From positions 21,858,001 through 21,922,000 of the forward strand of contig NC_087259.1 in assembly GCF_037042905.1 (NCBI RefSeq): a stretch of DNA of 64,000 bases. The letters are read 5' to 3'. This stretch comes from Lytechinus pictus. Its lineage: Eukaryota; Echinodermata; Echinoidea; Temnopleuroida; Toxopneustidae. The position numbers were made by a program, and so were the translations under genes. Below, piece after piece: positions 1 to 12,113 of the stretch. The notes under the pieces were generated by a model. It did not search any database. It worked only from the letters and a program-made list of their open reading frames with translations, and was not told where the DNA came from. Within the stretch, counting starts at the first letter, position 1. Every line of letters begins with the position of its first letter.

Positions 1-279
1 ATTCACTTCATTACCACATGCTTCTCCTGGTGTAGCTAACCCAGGAAACAGCACGTGGGACCACACTATAAACGGATGGCATTTTCAGTAATTTTTCTGA
101 TCTTCATTTGCTCATAACTCTGTAATTATATGTTTTCCTCAAAAATTGTTGGTAGTTATCATGTATTCATAATTCTGTGTAAGTTTTGTTCAATTCTGTG
201 AACATTGTACATGTATATTCTGTTGTTACCAATACCAGAGTTTGTCTTTGATTGACCTCTTCTTCTTTTAACTTGACAG

Positions 280-2657
280 AAGATGAGAAGTTGAAGGTGA
301 TGACAGACCTACCATGGATGAAACCTCTCCTGGAGAGTAATCTATGGCAGCTCGGAGTCCCTCCCTCATGTGGTGAGCATTTTTACTCATTTTCATTTTT
401 TAAATTGCTTTTATTTGCCATTTTTTCATGAAATTATTATTTCCTCAAAAAATTCCCACATGGTGAGCATTTTTAACCAGTTTTTGTGATTTTCTTTTTA
501 AAAATCAATTCTCTTTGTCATTCAAAAATTTAATTATTCTTTAATAAAGAGGCTTGTTCACCATATTAGGCAATCATATTTTGTATCAGTTGTAATCAAT
601 TATTTTGTTGTTTCTTTAACCCTAAAAGAGCCGGGTTATTGGGACCACTCTCATAGGGGGGGGGGGCGGATCCCTAAGATCTCTGCCTTTTATCGCGTGA
701 GCGCCACAAAAATTTGCACAGTGGTAGTGTGCGACAAAATCCACAAGGCTGTATGGTTAATCTTTTTGAAATAATAAAAAAAAATCATTTAATGAATTGA
801 TTATGCTTTTTTATGCATGAAATAAAACATTTGCTCTAATCAACTATCATATGGCCCTAAAACGCTAATTTTTTATTCACAGACTCTTTGTAGGATCCCG
901 ATCAAATGTTCTTCAAAAAAACTTTGGTATCGCAATTTTTTTCCTATGTATTTTATTGTTTTTTGATTTCTTATTTATTTTTCTGTTTTTCGACTTTTTG
1001 TTTTTTATTGTCTCACCTGCATAGCAGAGTGAGACTATAGGCGCCGCTTTTCCGACGGCGACGGCGGCGGCGGCGTCAACACCAAATCTTAACCTGAGGT
1101 TAAGTTTTTGAAATGACAGCATAACTTAGAAAGTATATGGACCTAGTTCATGAAACTTGGCCATAAGGTTAATCAAGTATTACTAAACATCCTGCCTGAG
1201 TTTCATGTCACATGACCAAGGTCAAAGGTCATTTAGGGTCAATGAACTTAGACCATGTTGGGGGAATCAACATCAAAATCTTAACCGAAGGTTAAGTTTT
1301 TGAAATGTCATCATAACTTAGAAAATATATGGACCTAGTTCATGAAACTTATACATAAGGTTAATCAAGTATCACTGAACATCCTGCATGAGTTTCACAT
1401 CACATGACCAAGGTCAAAGGTCATTTAGGGTCAATGAACTTTGGCCGAATTGGGGGTATCTGTGGAATTACCATCATAACTTTGAAAGTTTATGGATCTG
1501 ATTCATGAAACTTGGACATAATAGTAATCAAGTATTACTGAACATCCTGTGCAAGTTTCAGGTCACATGATCAAGGTCAAAGGTCATTTAGGGTCAATGA
1601 ACTTTGGCCAAATTGGGGTATTTGTTGAATTACAGCAATAAATTTGAAAGTGTGTTGGTCTAGTTCATAAAACTTGGACATAATAGTAATCAAGTATCAC
1701 TGAACATCCTGTGCGAGTTTCAGGTCACATGATCAAGGTCAAAGGTCATGTAAGGTCAAAGAACTTTGGCCACGTTGGGGGTATTTGTTGAATTGCCATC
1801 ATATCTCTATAAGTGTATTGGTCTGGTTCATAAAACGTGGAAATAAGAGCAACCAAGTATCACTGAACATCTTGTGCGAGTTATAGTAGTTTTCAAAATC
1901 AGCACTGCTGCTATATTGAATCGCGTGATGCAGGTGAGACAGCCAGAGGCATTCCACTTGTTGTTTTTTCGATGGAAATTGTTGCAGACTTAATTCTGAT
2001 CATAAACAAGACAAAATTAATTAAGTTTAATCGGTAAAAGCAGAAATAATGGTACATTTATGAATTTTGGCGAAATACACAATTCGCATTGGATTGTACA
2101 TGAATTCACGTTTTTGAGCAGTTTTGGGTCTGAAACATGCACTTACATAATGTTGCGTAATTTCGTAACTGCGTACCCGGGCATCGCAATTTTGGTCTCA
2201 AGAGTTGTGCGAGATTTGAAAGTAAAAAGTCAGTGAGCGGAGCGGTTTAAAAATTTTGTGCGGCGGATTAATCGTGAAAAATGTAGAGGGCGAATCCGCC
2301 CTCCCCCCCTCGAAAATGAAAATAATGATATAGGCATATTAACCCAGGGAAGCCACTTCAGTTCTGAAAACTGTTCTCCCAGTGGGCCCTGCTATTATTA
2401 TAACCTCGGCTTTGATTTTGATTTGATTTGATTATGCCTCTTATGAAAATTAAAATCAATTTCATATTGTTCTTGTCCTCCTAGGTAAAAACCGCCATGA
2501 AAGCATCAAGATACTGAGAGAACGTCTAGCTGAGCCTATCGCCATGGCGATACAAGAGAAGCAGACTATTTTTCCAAGTATATTCTGCATTTACATCCAA
2601 ACATCTGACCAAGATGGTGCTGCCATGTATGGAGAGTTTACAACTGATAATCGTTGA
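280..2657 (+). CDS. C-terminal two exons of an unrecognised protein (partial; 5' part lies before the window)
   Basis: Two exons join in frame. Exon 280-372 follows an acceptor (TTGACAG) and ends at a GTGAGC donor; exon 2485-2657 follows TTGTCCTCCTAG and ends at TGA (2655-2657). The phase-1 join makes one glycine codon (G plus GT). The tail runs from DEKLKVMTDLPWMKPLLE through LWQLGVPPSCGKNRHES to a final DGAAMYGEFTTDNR. The first exon enters mid-codon, so the gene starts upstream. The 2.1-kb intron carries a palindromic repeat (617-2345) with a DR1 repeat element nested in it. I do not recognise the family: there are no membrane segments or catalytic motifs in these ~90 residues. The open frame across both exons and good splice sites support a real gene; the product stays unknown. 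Confidence 0.6.
617..2345. mobile_element. Palindromic AT-rich element, disrupted copy of the 61.5-kb family
   Basis: The segment starts TTAACCCTAAAAG and ends near TTAACCC at 2339-2345. Its right part (about 1960-2300) matches the right arm of the 61464-62630 element nearly word for word: ATTTATGA then a CACAATT(C/T)GCAT stretch, TTGTACATG-AATCACGTTTTT, CATGCACTTACA, ATGTTGCGTAATTTCG and GAAAGTAAAAAGTCAGT. The copy is split by the DR1 repeat element at 1009-1941. No coding capacity seen. It sits in the intron of the 280-2657 gene. Confidence 0.7.
1009..1941. mobile_element. TIR-bounded element with internal tandem repeats, each carrying a DR1 motif
   Basis: Ends are the inverted pair TGTCTCACCTGCAT (1009-1022) and ATGCAGGTGAGACA (1928-1941). 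Between them about four units of 160-190 bp repeat, each with the phrases CATGAAACTTGGACATAA, ATCAAGTATCACTGAACATC and AGGTCAAAGGTCAT. AGGTCAAAGGTCA occurs exactly at 1219-1231, 1411-1423, 1574-1586 and 1736-1748. No ORF of note. It is inserted inside the palindromic element 617-2345, so it is the younger of the two. Related copies are at 4594 and 47744. Confidence 0.75.
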
Positions 2658-3560
2658 CAGCTCTTTTCTTTTGATGGCAAATGTGCACACTAGTTTTCAT
2701 GCTCGGAAAGCTGGATGGCAATAAGTTTTTATGCACATGTATGACTAAAACACTGTTACATTGATCATTGCATACGAATTAATGATTTAAAATTAGTTGA
2801 TAGATCCTCTCCTAAGAGGAAACTAACAGTGAAAGTTTTATGCCCACTGATCTTTTTTTTTACAAGGGTACAAAGTACAATGCTAAAGGAGAGTTATGGC
2901 TTTTGGAATAATCAATTTGATGCCTACCATTACATAGCTTCTTTGCTTCTCCTACCAAGCCTGAATATTATTACATCTAAATATGTAAATGGGACTGCGG
3001 TTACAAGCATTTTACACTTTGAAATTTTAGATTATATTGCTATTACAAAGATAATAATTATTTTTCTAATGATTTGCATGTGGAAATAACATTGAAAATA
3101 TTTTATTGGCAAGACCTGCAGCTTGGGAACACAATTTTATCTCTTGCTTGTAAGCTTCTTATTTTGCTTTAAGAGGTAGATTGAGCTGATAAACTGTGCC
3201 AAGCACAAGATTATATCATCTCTGATTTGGTTTCTTTACTGGATGAGTTGAATGTATTTAACAAGGGGTGGCTTGTTGAAGCCGTAATCTCCTCTTCATC
3301 AGTTATGAAAAAGAAAAGTTTTATATATTTTTTTATTACATATTATAGGTCAAGTGCTTTCATATGTGAGAGCATGTGGCCTCGATTAAAAAAAGCTTAT
3401 GTTATAAGCTATTGAAATCATGCACTTTGATTGGATGAGAGCAACTATGTTTAAAGAGTTTACTATTTGTGTATAGCATAACCAATAACTCTTTGAGGGG
3501 TCCAAATAGATATGATATCTTGTAGTACGTGGGCATCTGTAAATATACAGTGTATATTTA
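2658..3560. other. Probable 3' UTR and intergenic AT-rich DNA
   Basis: No ORF with gene-like composition, no clear repeat. The first part is presumably the 3' UTR of the 280-2657 gene; no poly(A) signal could be assigned with confidence. Confidence 0.4.
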
Positions 3561-3783
3561 GTGGTGCTCAAAATTTGGTGAATCCCACCAGATAATGAAC
3601 ATAAAGTGTTAAATTTCTGCTATGTTTAAAATATTTAATTGCAAAGTCAGGTGAAAAAATATTACATCCAAGGAAGTTTGTTTGTCAGGGCTCGCCGAAC
3701 ATTGTAGCGTTCTTGTCTACATTCAAACACTCTGCATGAAGGAGTGCATTTTGTGGTGGGGTTCAGTAACTTTTGAGCACAAC
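3561..3783. mobile_element. Short inverted-repeat element (MITE), family A
   Basis: Left end GTGGTGCTCAAAATTTGGTG plus AATCCCACCAGATAATG is mirrored at the right end by GGTGGGGTTCAGTAACTTTTGAGCAC. A second copy lies at about 12114-12330. About 220 bp, no coding capacity, so non-autonomous. Confidence 0.65.
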
Positions 3784-3862
3784 TGTATAATATCTTCTAG
3801 GAAAAGTAATCACTAGGCATGTTCATGGGAGAATTTCATGAAATGAATTGCCAGTGATTTGT

Positions 3863-4286
3863 TAAGGCCACCGCACACCTTACGACCCGACTGGCTTGCG
3901 ACTGACTGAGTAGAGATGAATCGCAAGGTAGTCATAAGCCTCGACACCGCACACCTTGCGATCCGACTACTTGCTGTCTGCGTCTCACTTATGCGCTTTT
4001 TGCTTTTTCCATAGCAACTGAGAAAATGGCGCTTACTACTGCGTATACACGTTTTATATCATATACGCGTCGTGCAACTTTGCTGTCTGATTGGCTAGAA
4101 GTTGGATTGAGCTTGCGATCAAGTCATAAGGATTCGACATGTCAAATCCTTACGATTTTCCATGCGACTTGTCTCTGACTGGTCCGCGACTCTCAAGCTG
4201 ACAAGAGCTGTGACGTCACATCTCCCCTCACTCAGTCGCAAGCCAGTCGCAGACCAGTCGGGCCGTAAGGTGTGCGGTGGCCTTTA
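3863..4286. mobile_element. MITE with long inverted ends (GGCCACCGCACACCTTACG)
   Basis: TAAGGCCACCGCACACCTTA at 3863 is mirrored by TAAGGTGTGCGGTGGCCTTTA ending at 4286 (21 bases, differing by one). The symmetry extends inwards (ACTGGCTTGCGACTGACTGA against CTCAGTCGCAAGCCAGTCGC). About 424 bp, no ORF. Confidence 0.8.
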
Positions 4287-4593
4287 CAGATAATTTTTTA
4301 CTGAAATCCTTGTATCTTTGTCATCATTGAAGTGCTTCCCTATGAAACAGGTTTTAGTGACTTTGCCATGTATTGTTAATTAATCAATCAATGAATACTA
4401 CAGACACCGTTGCACAGGCATAATACTTAATCACAGATGCTGCTGTGGTAGATTTTTTTTATATAAATAAACAACCAGGGTGTCATTTGAATCAAATAAA
4501 CGTATGTACAGGTAAATCTGCCTGATCTTCCAATCAAATCTATTTAACTTGGATGAAATTCAACTTAGAAGATGCAAATAAGACACCTTTTAT

Positions 4594-5255
4594 TGTCTCG
4601 CCTGAACGAAGTTCGGCAGAGACGAAGGGATCACTTTTTCTGTTGGTCTGTTACAAAAACATTTAAGTTTTTGTTCAACTTGCTCTCATTTCTTTATATC
4701 CGCATCAGTTATGTTCATACTTGGTACATGTGATCCCTGGATAATATCATATGTGAGCTTTTTAGAATGATGTGGTCAAAGGTCATCAAGGGGTCAAAAG
4801 GTCAACGGTCATATAAATCCTTTTTGAAGTTTTTGTGCAACTTGCTCTGATTTCCCTATTTCTGCATCAATTTTGATCACACTTGGCTAAAATGAATCTT
4901 AGGTAATACCACATGTGTGTTGTTTGAGGATGATGGGGTCAACGGTCATCTAATGGTCAAAAGTCCAACAGTTTTTTTAAAATTGCTCTCATATCTTAAT
5001 TACTGCATAAATTGTGTTTACCTTTATTACAAATGATCCTTGGGTAATACCACTTGTGTGCTGTTGAGTATGAGGTCAAAGGTCATCTAGGGGTCAAAAG
5101 GTCAACTTTTTGTTCAAATTGCTCTCATTTCTTTAATACTGCATCAATTGTACTTACACTTGACTTGGTACAAACAATCATTGGTTAATACCTCACATGT
5201 ACATGAGGTTGATAAGGTCAAAGGTCATCTAGGGGTCAAAAGGTAATTTTACATT
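4594..5255. mobile_element. Second DR1-repeat element, right end unclear
   Basis: Begins TGTCTCGCCTGAACGAAGTT, close to the starts of the elements at 1009 and 47744. Internal degenerate repeats carry TGGTCAAAGGTCA (4773-4785) and exact AGGTCAAAGGTCA at 5073-5085 and 5215-5227, with phrases such as CATCTAGGGGTCAAAAGGTC. I could not find a matching inverted right end, so the copy is truncated or diverged. Confidence 0.6.
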
Positions 5256-6270
5256 ACATTGATTGCAAAATAAGGAGAGATTCATGGTTTGGAACCACCT
5301 TGTATATATCCTGGTCTGAAATAATTCCTCAGGATAGGCTATCATATGACTTGTGGAAGATTGACTTGTGTAGTCTACTGTACATTGTAAAAGCTAGGAT
5401 TTGGTCACTCACAAATGGATATTTTATTTTATTAAAACTTAATGTAATCATTATGCACAAGGTTTTTCATTCTAATGTTAGGAAAAGAAAGAAGTGGGTA
5501 TGGTTACTCATTCATAGAGAGGATACATCCTGAATGGAAGGTTGAGGTTCAGACCCGGGCCTAGTGATTGTTTAGACTTTGATAAAAGATATGATGTTCT
5601 GTCTTGTCAGCTGCTTAACATACTACATATTAAAGAAAGTCGATAACACAGTTTTATTTTATGCAGGGATCACAGGAGTATTAGCTAACAGCTCAAGAGG
5701 CTGTTTGTGATAAGTAAGAGCCGTTATTATTTATTTTTTTGTTTGGATACGTCACTTTCTTGGCCCCATGTTACAAAGAGTCGTAATATAATAGAACTCA
5801 AAGTGCGAGTGATCTGAAATAATGTTGTGGAAAGATAGGAAATTATAGATCAATTACAATTTGAGTTTGATATGAATCTAATTTTTTTGTAAGATGGGGC
5901 CACAATGTCACTATTTTTTTTGTTTTGTTATGCTGTACTGCTAAATGCATATACAGTATAGATCTGCCGATTATTACTGATTTTCAGTGATATGTACTTA
6001 AAGAATGAGAAAAATTCTAATGATTTCATGCAAAATGCTGATTTCCAAAGTTTCAGTTTTATGTGTTGTCCTATGGTATCTCTTTGAAAATACTGATTTC
6101 CTCACCAAAATACCACTTTTTCAACTTTTAAAATACTGAAATGTTCTTGTGCATGCTGGAAGCTTTGCATATATAATTGCATTAATTTTATACATTTCAT
6201 ACCTCATATAGGTAGGTCATATCCATTATTTTGTGGATAAAAATGCTAGAATGTATTCTTCTTCATTGTA
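5256..6270. other. Non-coding AT-rich DNA, nothing identified
   Basis: The longest ORF is 77 codons with no recognisable similarity. No repeat structure or RNA gene seen. Confidence 0.35.
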
Positions 6271-6550
6271 GAGGTGTTGTGGCTCAGTGGATAAGTCTTC
6301 GGACTTTGAACCACAAGGTCCGGGGTTCAAATCCCACCGCAGAACTATTGTCCTTTGGCAAGGCGTTTATCTACATTTGCCACTCTTGACCCAGGTGTAG
6401 TAAATGGGTACCCGGTAGGAAGGCATTCCTTGAATGCTCGATGCGCCTGATCAGGGTAGCCGTGCTAAAGCTGGGGTAATAGTATTCAGCGCTTAGAAAC
6501 ATTTGTATTAAGCGCTATATAAATGTTGCATACTAGTATTATTATTATTG
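6271..6550 (+). mobile_element. tRNA-derived SINE, full-length-looking copy
   Basis: The head is tRNA-like: A box TGGCTCAGTGG at 6280-6290 and B box GGTTCAAATCC at 6324-6334. A non-tRNA body follows (CTTGACCCAGGTGTAGTAAA, GGGTACCCGGTAGGAAGGCA, AGCTGGGGTAATA, GCGCTATATAAA) and it ends in an ATT-triplet tail. Copies of the same family are at 50571 (+), 43228 (-) and as tails near 45885 and 49388. It is a retroposon and not a functional tRNA: the acceptor end does not close the cloverleaf. Confidence 0.85.
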
Positions 6551-8315
6551 CTATGCATGTTATTTTATATTTTTTAGCTTTAATTTTACAAATACTGTAG
6601 TATAATCAACATATTTTTGTTAAAATACAAAATTATTCTGACATTATTTCCTCTTTTTTTATTCCACCATTGCAAGTTGTGCTAAATGATTTAGATAATG
6701 TAATGCATATTTTGGCAACATCAATGTATAATAAAAATGTCCCAATTCAAGAGATATTTTTACCATAATATAAAGAAATATTCTCTCATATGAATTCATT
6801 GGATCAGTTTTTGGCAAAATGAATATATAATAAATGTTATCTACATTACAGCATATATGAATTCAAGAATGTCTTCATTTCTGAATTTGTTTGTTGATCC
6901 CTATGCAGTCAGGGGTAATCACACTTCACCAGTTAAAAAAGATTTCCCTTCTCAAAACGCTGTAAATAACTGGAATTTTTTTCGGCGAGTATATTTCAAT
7001 CTTTAACAGTGCAATGAATGGTGATTTCCAGGGGTCTTTTGAGCATTTCAGGTGCTTAATAATAAGCCTGTTCACGGTTGTAAACTGCGCACGAGCAGAA
7101 ATAGGTCATTGGAGACAACCATGAAGGTGGCTTTCAAATTCACTGACATTGGCATTTGTGATTTGATGATTATTCATGTATTCCTTTCAAAATATTTATC
7201 ACATCCAAGCTGAAGAGTAATAAATAGAGCCTTCATAATCACTGGTATTTGACAGTACCCTAAACAATAGTCAAATGTGCCAAAGGCAGACAATGAAACA
7301 GATTTCCAAACTTTATCCCTGATGTACTATTCTAGTCACCTGGTCTATACAATGCCTTTTGTTCTTAGAATTTGAATACTCTACCGGTAAAGCTTACGCA
7401 ACATCTACATTTGAAAATGATAGTGCTTATCGTAATGAAAAATCACAAAGGTCATTTGAGAAAAGTTGATCATGAGCTAACCGTGAACTGGCTAATTGCA
7501 CCTATCCCCCATTTAATTTTTTCCCCGTTAAATAATACATCTGTTCACTAACTTAGATTTGCATGTTACAATCATGGACCAAGCCTCAAAATTTTGATGC
7601 CCCTCGATCTTCCACCCTCAAAAATAATACATCTAATGCAGCATCACTGAGTATCTCTAGTCTCCATGCACAGACCCTGATTGAAACTTATCCCAACAAG
7701 TGGGTCGTCACATGGTTCCATGACGTTTGCTCCTGCGACAGCTGGATGGAAAATCTGCACGTTAAGCCAAACATAAAACCGGACTACCAAAACCAAATAA
7801 ACCCTTCCTTATAATAATAATAATGGTCTTTATTAGGCATCAAAACATTCTTGGCAGCCAATGGCTGAATTATAAATCTTTGTACACGGTAAAAAGATTC
7901 ACATGTAAATTTGACAGAACAGTATACAAAATATACAGAATATATATATGAAATATGATAACACAAGAATCTTTATATTATTCTGAACCCAAAACTAGTA
8001 CAATCCTAACTCAAACCCTACACCCTCTGACAGGAGCAAATACTGCAGGAGCATCGTGTTGAGTCTCCTATCACACCTATTCTTTACACAAGTCGTTGGC
8101 AGGAGCAATTGGGCTACGTAATCCGACCACTTTCATAGAGTGAAGGGTTTGCGCAGCAGACTATCATCTTTGTTAAGGCTGCAATGAGTCCACCATGGCG
8201 TAGCTACAAAATTTATAGGCCTCTTTCAACTGTACTATTTCTTGAACACGGTGTAGTGTAACACAGTGGAACCATCATATTACACTGGAGGTGTCTGATC
8301 CCCCTAGGGCGGATA
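6551..8315. other. Non-coding AT-rich DNA, nothing identified
   Basis: Only short ORFs of biased composition. A small AAT-triplet run at about 7811-7823 is the only simple-sequence feature. No gene or clear repeat boundary found. Confidence 0.35.
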
Positions 8316-8682
8316 TAAGCCCGGCTCAAACTATATGTGATTCGTTGCGACGCGATTTTACAAGAATTCGCATTTTGCATTAAATATGAAAGTTCCAAGA
8401 AGAACAATCATATTATTTAAAGTTTGGCATGTTAGAAATAAAACCTTTTTTACTTAGCGGCAAGCTCTGTGGTCAAAGTAAAGTCCAAATCAGCTTAAAG
8501 TCGCAGCCGATGATGACGTCATTACGATATGGAATTTACTTTGTTTTTATTCACTCAGGGAGGCGGCCACTATTCTGAACTTGGATCGATGAGATTTTAT
8601 TGGTTGGAATGTTCATATCAAATTTGATAACCATTTCTTTGAAATTAGGATCGCAATGAATCGCATAGTGTGAGCAGGGCTT
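8316..8682. mobile_element. Inverted-repeat element (MITE), AAGCCC(G/T)GCTCA ends
   Basis: Left end ATAAGCCCGGCTCAAACTAT with TGTGATTCGTTGCGA; right end TCGCAATGAATCGCATAGTG followed by TGAGCAGGGCTTTA. The two are reverse complements with a few differences. About 365 bp, no ORF. Confidence 0.65.
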
Positions 8683-8889
8683 TAATGAGACCATGAAATC
8701 TCACAATTTCAGTGTATTGCTTCCATGAATATAATTTGTCAAGTACAGCCAAGTATGCCTTTGTTGAATCGCTTTGGATAACAAAAATCTGTTTGACTTG
8801 AGCAAAATTCTTCTATCAAAATGGAAATATTGAATAGACTGCACAATTTGATCTGAAAAATTGCCTCAACTAGGGTGGTTATTCAAATA

Positions 8890-9251
8890 CAGGGTTCCCA
8901 GCTTTTCAAGATAACAAAATTCCCTGATTTTTCTCTGATGAAGTTTAAAATTCCCTGATAATTATTTAAACCCATTCCCAGTTTCGCATGTTTTCTAAGT
9001 TGTTGCAATAAATTACATGTATTTTCAGTATAAAAACAATAATGTAAATCTAATTAGTACCACCATAACCAGTCATTCAATGGATGTCGTTTTGATATGG
9101 CAACAAAATATAACTGATTATAACCGACTACCATGCTTTTTACTTTTTAGCTGATCTAAATTCCCTGATTTTTCCCTCATTTGAGGCATTTTCCCGGACT
9201 GGAAAAAAAGTAAAATGATTTTCCCTGATTTCCGATGGGCTGGGAACCCTG
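8890..9251. mobile_element. MITE with CAGGGTTCCCAGC ends
   Basis: Perfect 13-bp inverted ends: CAGGGTTCCCAGC (8890-8902) and GCTGGGAACCCTG (9239-9251). The ends match the CAGNG start common among hAT elements, but I could not see an 8-bp target duplication. Interior phrases AATTCCCTGATTTTTC repeat near both ends. No transposase. Confidence 0.75.
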
Positions 9252-9714
9252 AAATAAGAGAAGATTGACTTCTGCAGACTTAAATGTGTTTGATAAAAAC
9301 TAAATTTCTATCAAAATTGAGCAAAGTTGTGGGCAAAATTCTTTTCTCAGAAAAATCTCAGAAATAAAGGTATGGATGTTGAAGAAAACAGGTTCTGCTT
9401 AATAGATGAGCAACATGTAGAATGAACAGGTTTTGTTTTTTGAAAAATGGGGCACTTCACAAAGATTTAAGAATAACTAAAAGGTGCACTAATGGGCCAT
9501 TGCAAGAAACTTTCATTTTATCACAAATTGATGATTGCAGTCGATTTATAATCATTTGAAACTAGTCCACTTTCTTGCAACACACCCATTAAAATCCAAA
9601 GTGCATGTGGTACATAATACAGCACTGCATTGGACAGATCATAGACAGGGAACACCCATATCTATCAATCAGATTACTCGCATATACATGTAGCTTGTGC
9701 ATGTTAGCGTTTAA

Positions 9715-10245
9715 GCCCCCATTCCACAGAGAGCAAGAAAGACTGCTGTAAGACCATGAAACTTGCTTGATCTTTCAAGGGCCTTTCAACGAACTTACAA
9801 AGATCTCTGAGGTCTTTCACGATTCTTGATGGATCTTTCAATGGTCTTCGTGAGTCCCAAAACTTTTTGAAACAGTCCTTCAGTGGTCTTACAGGAAAAT
9901 TGTCTGTTGATGGTCTTTCAATGAACTTTCAAAGTTCTGATTAGTCTTTCCATGATATTTCGGCAGTCTCTAAAGATTTATGCGGAGATTACTGTAAGAC
10001 ACATGAGGGATCATTGAAAGACCAGGCAAAGTCCATGGAAAGAATTCTGAAAGATCACTTGCTGCATAAAAGATCTCTGAAAGACCATTGACAGTATCCA
10101 TCAGTCTTTCAGAGTTCTTTGATGGGTCTTTCTGAGCCATTACACAGAGATTACAAATTTCAGTGATCTTGGAGACTGCTGTAAGACCTTGCCAATTTTT
10201 GGTCATTGAAAGGTCCTTCAAAGGTCTCCCCTCTGACAACCCCCC
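9715..10245. repeat. Degenerate short-motif array (CTTTCAATGGTCTT-like) that switches strand midway
   Basis: From 9760 to about 9960 the top strand repeats variants of GGTCTTTCAATGA and CTTTCAATGGTCTT; from about 10000 the complementary form (TGAAAGACCATTGA) dominates, with some exceptions. AGACTGCTGTAAGACC occurs near both edges in the same orientation (about 9748 and 10172). A 114-codon ORF across it on the minus strand is a product of the repeats. Confidence 0.55.
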
Positions 10246-10948
10246 CCTTCCCGACCCCATCTTACAAAGAGTAACGATTGATCCAATCAAGGAAAACCAG
10301 CCAACAGTCGACATCTAAAATGCATGTTTGTTTTAACATGTTCTCTAGATATGATCTTTACTAATACATTCATTGTATTTTGACAATTTGATTTGCTCCT
10401 CTTTGTTTACAGAAGAACTTTGTGAAAAATTTTGGTACGAAATTATGACATTATGGTTTTCCATATAGTGGAGACAGATAAATCAATTGCAACTCTTTGA
10501 AATACGGGACCAAGGAGTACTTCTAATCTTCCTGAGAACACACACACTAGACAAACAATGCACTTTCAGAACAAGAAAATTTAGAAATAATAAATTTAAT
10601 GTTAGATATCTATCTCTATATATCAACTAAACTATTTGTGAATTAGTAGGCCTATACATTGCATAAGATGCAGTTTTGGTTGTAATTGCAAAGATTATTG
10701 TTCTATAAAATTTTCTGTATACTTTTTTCAATGATATTTTACAATTTGTGCAACTCTTCAAAATGAAAAACATAATAAAGCCCCTTTCCCCCTTGCATAT
10801 CAATTTGTCCTTTATCATCTGAGTATGCCTCTTCCTTTGTTTTTATGATTTTCTTTTGAATGCTAATTTCCATACTACCATCAGGTTTTCTTCTTCTTTC
10901 TGATCATGTTGGGCAGTACACACACAAAAACAAAAAAATTAAAAACCA
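10246..10948. other. Non-coding AT-rich DNA, nothing identified
   Basis: Short ORFs only, no recognised similarity and no clear repeat. Confidence 0.35.
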
Positions 10949-11162
10949 GGGGCGTGTTTCACAAAGATTTAAGTATGACTTAGAGTCACACTTAAATATT
11001 GAGTTGCGTATGGTATAAAAGGCTTGACCGCATTAATCAGATTGTGTCATGAGGACGCGCACTACTGCGTATCTATCAATAAGATCGCGCGTTGCATATC
11101 ATGTACGCGTCAGAATTTAAGTGCAACTTAAGTCAAACTGAAATCTTTGTGAAACACCCCCC
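10949..11162. mobile_element. MITE family B (GTGTTTCACAAAGATTT ends)
   Basis: Left end GGGGCGTGTTTCACAAAGAT, right end ATCTTTGTGAAACACCCCCC, reverse complements apart from a mismatch. The interior carries AGTATGACTTAGAGTC and CGCACTACTGCGTAT. A second copy of the family is at 45357-45530. Confidence 0.75.
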
Positions 11163-12113
11163 TGAATAATTTCTACACCTTGATGGTCCCTTGTTTACAC
11201 CCCCCCCACCATTCTCTCATTGCACGTGATTTAGTTTACATGGTTAATTGAAAACGTCTAGAAGACCACTAATTTGTATATTATGAATCTCATTCTCTCA
11301 TTTCTTAATATTCCTTTAAACAGCACAAATCCCATATGACAATATCACAATCTAGTCAATAAACTCATTATTACATCATCTAGTTCTACTTTGTGTACAT
11401 CTGTAAAATACAATAGTATACAAACAATGCATGGCTGATTGTGTATGATAGTGACGATGCAGCACACTTTAGGCCATGTAGAATGTGAGACAAATATGAA
11501 GAGCTTGTGCAAGTGCTTTTGAATAATATCATTATTAATAATGAGAATATGCAAGATGCCCAGATTGACACTAATATCACAAATTTAAACCTATGCATTG
11601 TTTGTTTTATAAAATGGGTTGCCAGTATTGTCTGTATGAATAAGCACTTTTAGAATCATACATCTACATAGACGGCTGGTACGAGATGACGTCATTTTAC
11701 GGCCTGCCAAATGCGTCGGGTCCTCACCCTCGCCGACTATCAGAACTGAGAACCTCGCCACCTCCATTCTGCCATTCTAAATCATAGTCAAGGTGCACAT
11801 GTGTGACGTCATTTCAACCGCTCAAGCTCAGCATGAAGATCAATTGCAATGGATCTTTTCCCTTATAAAACAGTTTTCACTTTCAGAGACTTTTCACAAA
11901 ATAATATTAAGTTGTATGATGCATTATGTGTATCATATTCGAAATTGCTTTCTGAACTCCAAAATGTATATCGCTATATCTCCTAACTCACGTAAAAAGG
12001 AATCAAAGCAAGTGAAAGAGCAAGTGTGCACACGTTGCACCTTCACATCACCCGACCGGGTCGTGACGCGATGGTACGCCAGATCTTCCTCGTTGGGCAG
12101 AGTGTCAATACGC
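11163..12113. other. Non-coding DNA, nothing identified
   Basis: A 155-codon ORF begins at 11793, but its composition is not gene-like and its 3' end runs into a MITE (12114-12330). No splice-consistent coding structure seen. Confidence 0.35.

Noticed and set aside
6271-6350. A functional tRNA gene (A and B boxes present)
   Set aside because: The B box is followed by a long SINE body and a triplet tail, the acceptor stem does not pair, and the same unit recurs at 50571 and elsewhere.
9970-10314. 114-residue minus-strand ORF with a plausible composition
   Set aside because: It lies on the degenerate CTTTCAATGGTCTT array; repeated words give repeated peptides and there is no start context or splice support.
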